DNA of 9,233 nucleotides, taken from PWND01 sp964601515 (lineage in GTDB: Bacteria; Bacteroidota; Bacteroidia; Bacteroidales; UBA7960). Shown piece by piece: positions 5,368-9,233 of this stretch; positions within the stretch are counted from its first letter, which is position 1, and every line of letters starts with the position of its first letter. A program made the translations under genes and the position numbers. A model generated the notes under the pieces. The model was given only the letters and a program-made list of their open reading frames with translations, searched no databases and was not told where the DNA came from. The stretch is from contig CAZRNU010000122.1 in assembly GCA_964601515.1 (NCBI GenBank), positions 1-9,233 of the forward strand, read 5' to 3'.

Positions 5368-7713
5368 TTATTTTGCTATTACAACTTTTTTTACATTACA
5401 AACATCGCCGTTTATCACCAGAGAAACAATGTAATTTCCGGGGGTTAATCCATTTCCTAGAAGAATTGTCCAGGGATATTGTTTTGAGTTTAATTCTTCC
5501 TTATAAACTAGTTCACCTTGAGAACCCCAAACCAGCACTTCCAATAAAGAGTTTTTCTCATTTATCAACCCCATTGTAGCTTCTCCCTTGGGGCTTAAGC
5601 TTAAAGGTGTAACTCCGGGGTTGGGATAAATATAAAAATCACAGGCTTGATGATTTTCAAAAATCTGAAAACCATTTATTCCATCTAAACTTACGCCTGA
5701 AGAATTAGCAAATATTTCCATTATATCAGCATAAAACTCTCTTTTGTAATAACATCCATTATTATCCAGTACTTCAAGAGAAAACTCATAAACGCCCTCT
5801 GGATATGAACTGCCATTAATTACTAGTATAGGCTCAGTAAGTTGTCCATTCCATAAATATGAAGCGTATTCACCAGGATATATTTCAATTGTATCTAATA
5901 GTGAAACCATGTAATAATCTTCTAAGATTGGGGGATAAGAATCAAAGTATGATACAAAAACTGATGATTCAGCCTCACAGCCTGCATAGTTTATTGCAAT
6001 GGCTTTATATTCGCCTGAATTTAATGCAAAAATTGCTTGTCCAGTTTCACCAGTGTTCCAATAAACATCTGCATCAACTTCAACCCAAAGCATAGTATTA
6101 TCATCATTTGGACAAAGCATAGTATTTCCAAAAATTGCAATTTCAAACTTAGGCAAAACTTCTACAAAAATTGAGTCTCTTGAAACACAACCATTTCTGT
6201 CAATAACCTCTAAATGAACCAATCCGGTATTAAAAACCTCAAAAGTTTGACTCGAATGACTATTATTCCATAAATAGGATTCAAATCCTTCGCTGGCATT
6301 AAGAACTCCATGTCCACAAAATATTGTATCAATAGGTAAATTAATTTTATCTCCAAACTCACAATCGAATAAATTAATCAGAAAAACTCCTTTTGACTCA
6401 GAATCAAGTTCCCTTCCATATAACATTTGAATAGAATCAGAATTATTTCCTATTAAATATAGATTTCCATCTTTTGAATCAAAGTTTATTGATGCATTTA
6501 TTTCAGATTTATTACTTGCTGGTTCAAACCAAATCTTATCACCATTTTCAGAAAACTTAGAAATAAAGTACTCATATGATAACCCCTCAGTTTGAAAACT
6601 ATATTCAAGGAAGTTAATGTTTCCTCTATAAGCGCCAAGTAGATATATTTGATTATTTCGGCCAATACTTAGACCTTTAACAACTTTATGTGATAATCCC
6701 AAGATAGTTTCATGCCATATTACATTACCATTTTGATCCATCTTTGTTAAAAATATATTTTGTTCAAAACCAGCAAAAGGTAAAATTGCATCTTGTAATT
6801 CAAGTTGCCCTCTATAGCTACCTGCAATAATAATTTCTGTTCCATTAACATAACAACTGTTTAATGTTTTTACTCCTTCTCCTCTTGAAGTTAATGTCCA
6901 TTGTGGTATAAATATGGAGTCTAGAGCAATAATGAAAAAATCACTTCTCCCTGATTTTTCAATAATGTGCGAATTAATGTCTATATTGGATGAATATAAG
7001 CCTGATACTAAAAGGTTTCCGGATGGTAATTCCTGCAGCCCATTTAGGAAAACTGGCTCATCAGAATCAAGTTTGACTAGTCCAATTATATCTCCATCAT
7101 TTTTTATTCTAAACAGCAAGGCATTTCTAGTTTTGTTTGATGTAAAAATAGAATCTTCATATATGAACTTTCCGATAAATTCAGTTCCAAAAATAATGTC
7201 ACCATTGTTGCAGCTAAATAAAAACTGCCTACCACCTAAAGACATCAAATCTAATGAGATACTCCAAGCATGATTGCCTTCTTTGTCTAGCATGCATATA
7301 TAAGTACTTTGATAAGATTCAGAAGCTAAAAAATTTTCGCCAATTTTTAATGTGTCACTGTAAACACCTGAAATAACAATATTTTCTTCTGTTAATGTAA
7401 AAGCATTAATTTGATTATTTTTGTTTCCTTCAATTATTTGAGCCCAGTTCCATTGCCACAGTGAGTCTTTTATTCCTATAAAACTATTAACATTAAGTGA
7501 GCTCAATGTATCCTCATTAATAAGTAAGTCTCCCATTAAGCCACCAGTAATTAGCAAATTATTCTCGTTTGGTATATTAGAAATGCCGAGCCCTCTTAAG
7601 TTATAGTCTCCGAAAAAATAATCTAACCTTTTTACACTAAGGTTCTCTTGATTGAATGCGTTCAATTGCATTAAAAGAAATAATGCACAGCCTATTAGAC
7701 CTTTTTTGTTCAT
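5368..7713 (-). CDS. Secreted beta-propeller/Ig-like protein with T9SS type A sorting domain
   Basis: The 781-residue product starts at ATG 7713-7711 with a Sec signal peptide (MNKKGLIGCALFLLMQLNAF), probably cleaved near Asn-Gln. The first half, to about residue 440, consists of SBBP-like beta-propeller repeats: units such as GNLLVSGLYSSNID, DFFIIALD, GSYRGQLELQD, NIFLTKMDQNGNVIWHE and ISKFSENGDKIWFE repeat the 'report, G-x-Y, D/K-x-D-x-x-G-x-x-x-W' pattern. Three Ig/PKD-like units follow, each with a YLWN or VYWN strand and ending in NGC or AGC. Residues 694-781 are a T9SS type A C-terminal domain: YPNP at 696-699, GSQGELVYKEE, LTPGNYIVSLV and a final KKVVIAK. The T9SS would carry it across the outer membrane and attach or release it. 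It begins 52 bases after the YD-repeat gene and ends 13 bases before the RHS ATG. It could be a surface partner or adhesin for the RHS protein, but no enzymatic motif is visible. An odd insert lies at residues 700-715. Confidence 0.85.
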   Translation of the reverse strand: MNKKGLIGCALFLLMQLNAFNQENLSVKRLDYFFGDYNLRGLGISNIPNENNLLITGGLMGDLLINEDTLSSLNVNSFIGIKDSLWQWNWAQIIEGNKNNQINAFTLTEENIVISGVYSDTLKIGENFLASESYQSTYICMLDKEGNHAWSISLDLMSLGGRQFLFSCNNGDIIFGTEFIGKFIYEDSIFTSNKTRNALLFRIKNDGDIIGLVKLDSDEPVFLNGLQELPSGNLLVSGLYSSNIDINSHIIEKSGRSDFFIIALDSIFIPQWTLTSRGEGVKTLNSCYVNGTEIIIAGSYRGQLELQDAILPFAGFEQNIFLTKMDQNGNVIWHETILGLSHKVVKGLSIGRNNQIYLLGAYRGNINFLEYSFQTEGLSYEYFISKFSENGDKIWFEPASNKSEINASINFDSKDGNLYLIGNNSDSIQMLYGRELDSESKGVFLINLFDCEFGDKINLPIDTIFCGHGVLNASEGFESYLWNNSHSSQTFEVFNTGLVHLEVIDRNGCVSRDSIFVEVLPKFEIAIFGNTMLCPNDDNTMLWVEVDADVYWNTGETGQAIFALNSGEYKAIAINYAGCEAESSVFVSYFDSYPPILEDYYMVSLLDTIEIYPGEYASYLWNGQLTEPILVINGSSYPEGVYEFSLEVLDNNGCYYKREFYADIMEIFANSSGVSLDGINGFQIFENHQACDFYIYPNPGVTPLSLSPKGEATMGLINEKNSLLEVLVWGSQGELVYKEELNSKQYPWTILLGNGLTPGNYIVSLVINGDVCNVKKVVIAK
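5569..5616. repeat. Possible dispersed repeat embedded in the T9SS sorting domain
   Basis: The codons for residues 700-715 of the T9SS protein (GVTPLSLSPKGEATMG) sit directly after YPNP, in the loop before the next strand. The DNA is more GC-rich than its surroundings, with GGGGCTTAAGCTTAAAGG including a ten-base palindrome at 5595-5604. The translation resembles that of short dispersed repeats often seen in Bacteroidota genomes. No second copy occurs in this window, so the repeat status is unproven. Confidence 0.25.
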
Positions 7714-7765
7714 AGTTTTATAATTATGTATAATCTCAATTTAATTTTAACATATATCACAAGCC

Positions 7766-9154
7766 CTAGTTTGTGTTATTGTTTGGAAGAATAACAGTTA
7801 TATTTATAGTTTCTCCGGTATTATGACGATTAAAATATGTCCCATCAGTATCTTTAAATATGTCTCCTTTGGCGACTACAGGGACTAAATAAAAAGCGTT
7901 TGGATCTAATGAATTTTGTTGAGCAAAACTTTGTGAATATTTTACTTCAACAACAATGTAATTTTTCCCATAATAAATGGGGCTGAAACCACTAAAATCA
8001 GTTATTTGGTATGCAGTTCCTTGGAAATGAACAGGAGTAATAATCAATTTTATTACACTTACTTCTCCATTAAACATGAAACCACCTAAACCATTTACTT
8101 CATAATCAAAAGAAAAATTTGTTGGTGTGCACTTTAAAACTACTGACAATGAAAAAGTTTTTTGAGCTGTTTCTCCAAACTCATTTGTTACTTTGATAAC
8201 AAAACTATTTTCTGAAGTTTGATTTGGAACTCCTGTTAAAACACCATTGTGGCTAAGACTAATTCCATGTGGTAAGGTCCCAGATACTATTGAGAAACTA
8301 TGGATTTGACCTCTACCTCCTGTTGCTTGAATCCTTTGATTGTAATTGATATTAACACAGGCACCAGTCAAATTGGCTGCAGTAGTAATTATCAATGGGT
8401 TTACAATCTCCAATTTAAATTCTTTTTGTGTTGTATCGCCATTTGCATCAGTAGCCTTGATTACAAATGAGTAAACGCCGGTATTATGGGATGTTCCACT
8501 TATCAACCCTTTGTTACTTAAAGAATATCCCTGTGGCAAATTACCAGTAACAACAACATAATTATAAGTTCCATCATTAAATGGAGTCCCACCATCCACA
8601 GCAATTTGATAGGAGTATTGTATACTGGAATATCCAACAGGCAGAATAGATGAGGTTGTAATATATATTGGATTATAAGCATAGTGATAGCTGTAGCTAT
8701 TTAACAAAAAGTTGTCATGGTCCCTAATCTCTTTTAATCTGCCTAGTCCGTCATACGAATAAAATGCTGATTGTCCTCTAGCGTCTGTAGTGGACGTAAC
8801 TCCTACCATTGGGGTGTATGTGTATGATGTGACGAATGCTGATGGAAGTTTGGTTCTTACTTCATTGAAGACATTAATTAATGTTTCTTTATTATTGATG
8901 TTTTGAAAAGTGTTTTGCAAAATATTATATCCTATTAATGAAAATGCATTGGTAACCTGATTGTATGTTGCATTGTCTATTTTTGCAAGAGGATATCTAA
9001 AGCCATAACCCCACACATAGGTTGCATGTATCTTTTCTTCTATAATTTCTTCTCTAAGCTTGTTGTTTTGGCCGCTAGAATAATACGTGTATTCTTTAAA
9101 TGGTGTAGTTTCAATATTTCCGTTTTGCTCAATTCTGAATATTTTCTTTGGCAA
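7766..9154 (-). CDS. YD-repeat protein C-terminal part with two putative-Ig (He_PIG) domains, probably 5'-truncated or broken
   Basis: From a TTG at 9154-9152 this gives 462 residues. Residues 1-110 (VWGYGFRYPLAKIDNATYNQV) and 112-160 (TPMVGVTSTTDARGQ, YSYDGLGRLKEIRDHDN, SYSYHY) match the C-terminal part of large Bacteroidota YD-repeat proteins that commonly precede RHS genes. Two He_PIG putative-Ig domains follow at about 170-252 (GNLPQGYSLSNKGLISG ... GVYSFVIKATDANGD) and 253-340 (GTLPHGISLSHNGVLTG ... SFVIKVTNEFGETAQ). Residues 341-462 form an unrecognised tail. The start is not credible as a native one: there is no signal peptide, the first internal ATG codes for residue 116, and homologous-looking sequence continues upstream to a TAA at 9211-9209. 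The gene is therefore either a remnant interrupted by a nonsense mutation or a truncated module. It shares strand and close spacing with the downstream genes. Confidence 0.6.
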   Translation of the reverse strand: MPKKIFRIEQNGNIETTPFKEYTYYSSGQNNKLREEIIEEKIHATYVWGYGFRYPLAKIDNATYNQVTNAFSLIGYNILQNTFQNINNKETLINVFNEVRTKLPSAFVTSYTYTPMVGVTSTTDARGQSAFYSYDGLGRLKEIRDHDNFLLNSYSYHYAYNPIYITTSSILPVGYSSIQYSYQIAVDGGTPFNDGTYNYVVVTGNLPQGYSLSNKGLISGTSHNTGVYSFVIKATDANGDTTQKEFKLEIVNPLIITTAANLTGACVNINYNQRIQATGGRGQIHSFSIVSGTLPHGISLSHNGVLTGVPNQTSENSFVIKVTNEFGETAQKTFSLSVVLKCTPTNFSFDYEVNGLGGFMFNGEVSVIKLIITPVHFQGTAYQITDFSGFSPIYYGKNYIVVEVKYSQSFAQQNSLDPNAFYLVPVVAKGDIFKDTDGTYFNRHNTGETINITVILPNNNTN

Positions 9155-9233
9155 AAGTGTATTTGAATCATAATCAATTTTTACACCATGTCTAATAATG
9201 TGATCCTCTTATACAAGCCATGTTGTTTTATTT
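9155..9233 (-). other. Upstream continuation of the YD-repeat reading frame, interrupted by a stop
   Basis: In the frame of the YD-repeat gene, bases 9208-9155 encode EDHIIRHGVKIDYDSNTL without a stop, which reads as ordinary protein of the same type. It is preceded by TAA at 9211-9209 and then by NKTTWLV up to the window edge. No ATG or GTG lies between the stop and 9155, only ATT codons. The two neighbouring frames also contain stops here, so no alternative start or simple frameshift inside the window rescues the gene. Confidence 0.55.

Noticed and set aside
7687..7713. Lipobox-like L-I-G-C at residues 6-9 of the T9SS protein
   Set aside because: The Cys is only nine residues from the start and the hydrophobic core lies after it, so a standard signal peptide cleaved later fits better, as expected of a T9SS cargo.

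Overview
The window looks like part of an AT-rich Bacteroidota chromosome or an integrated element within one. Four things point there: a type IX secretion (T9SS) C-terminal sorting domain, a DUF6443-type RHS/YD-repeat protein, an XRE regulator with a C-terminal tail typical of this phylum, and a promoter matching the Bacteroidota -33/-7 pattern (TTG, about 20 bases, TAnnTTTG).

Left part (1-1285): on the minus strand, the first 232 codons of a DnaG-type primase (CHC2 zinc finger, then the start of the DnaG catalytic core) run off the left edge. The start of this gene faces a plus-strand XRE-family regulator (843-1208) across a 146-base divergent region. That region holds a good promoter for the regulator and an imperfect inverted repeat touching putative promoter elements on both sides, so it may be the regulator's operator. 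An accessory primase beside a small XRE regulator is typical of mobile elements. The regulator converges on the rest of the window, with a hairpin-rich 77-base gap at 1209-1285.

Right part (1286-9233): four minus-strand genes in a row, transcribed right to left with gaps of 51, 13 and 19 bases, probably one operon whose promoter lies beyond the right edge. In transcription order they are: (1) a YD-repeat/putative-Ig (He_PIG) protein with no normal start codon and an in-frame stop at its 5' side, probably a broken or truncated gene; (2) a secreted beta-propeller/Ig-like protein with a T9SS type A sorting domain; (3) a 1184-residue secreted RHS protein with a signal peptide, a pure Gly-Gln repeat at the mature N-terminus, DUF6443, about twelve YD repeats, the RHS core ending in DPDGR, and a 215-residue C-terminal domain carrying HEEVH plus a downstream Glu, a zinc-metallopeptidase signature; (4) a 164-residue predicted lipoprotein.

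The best candidate for a little-described system is the pair made by genes 3 and 4: a polymorphic-toxin-like RHS protein with a putative metallopeptidase tip, followed directly by a small lipoprotein that could be its immunity protein. Toxicity, immunity and the export route are inferred from architecture and gene order; nothing in the sequence proves them. Also of interest are two in-frame microsatellites (9-base in the primase, 6-base in the RHS gene), both lengthening Gln-containing low-complexity segments.
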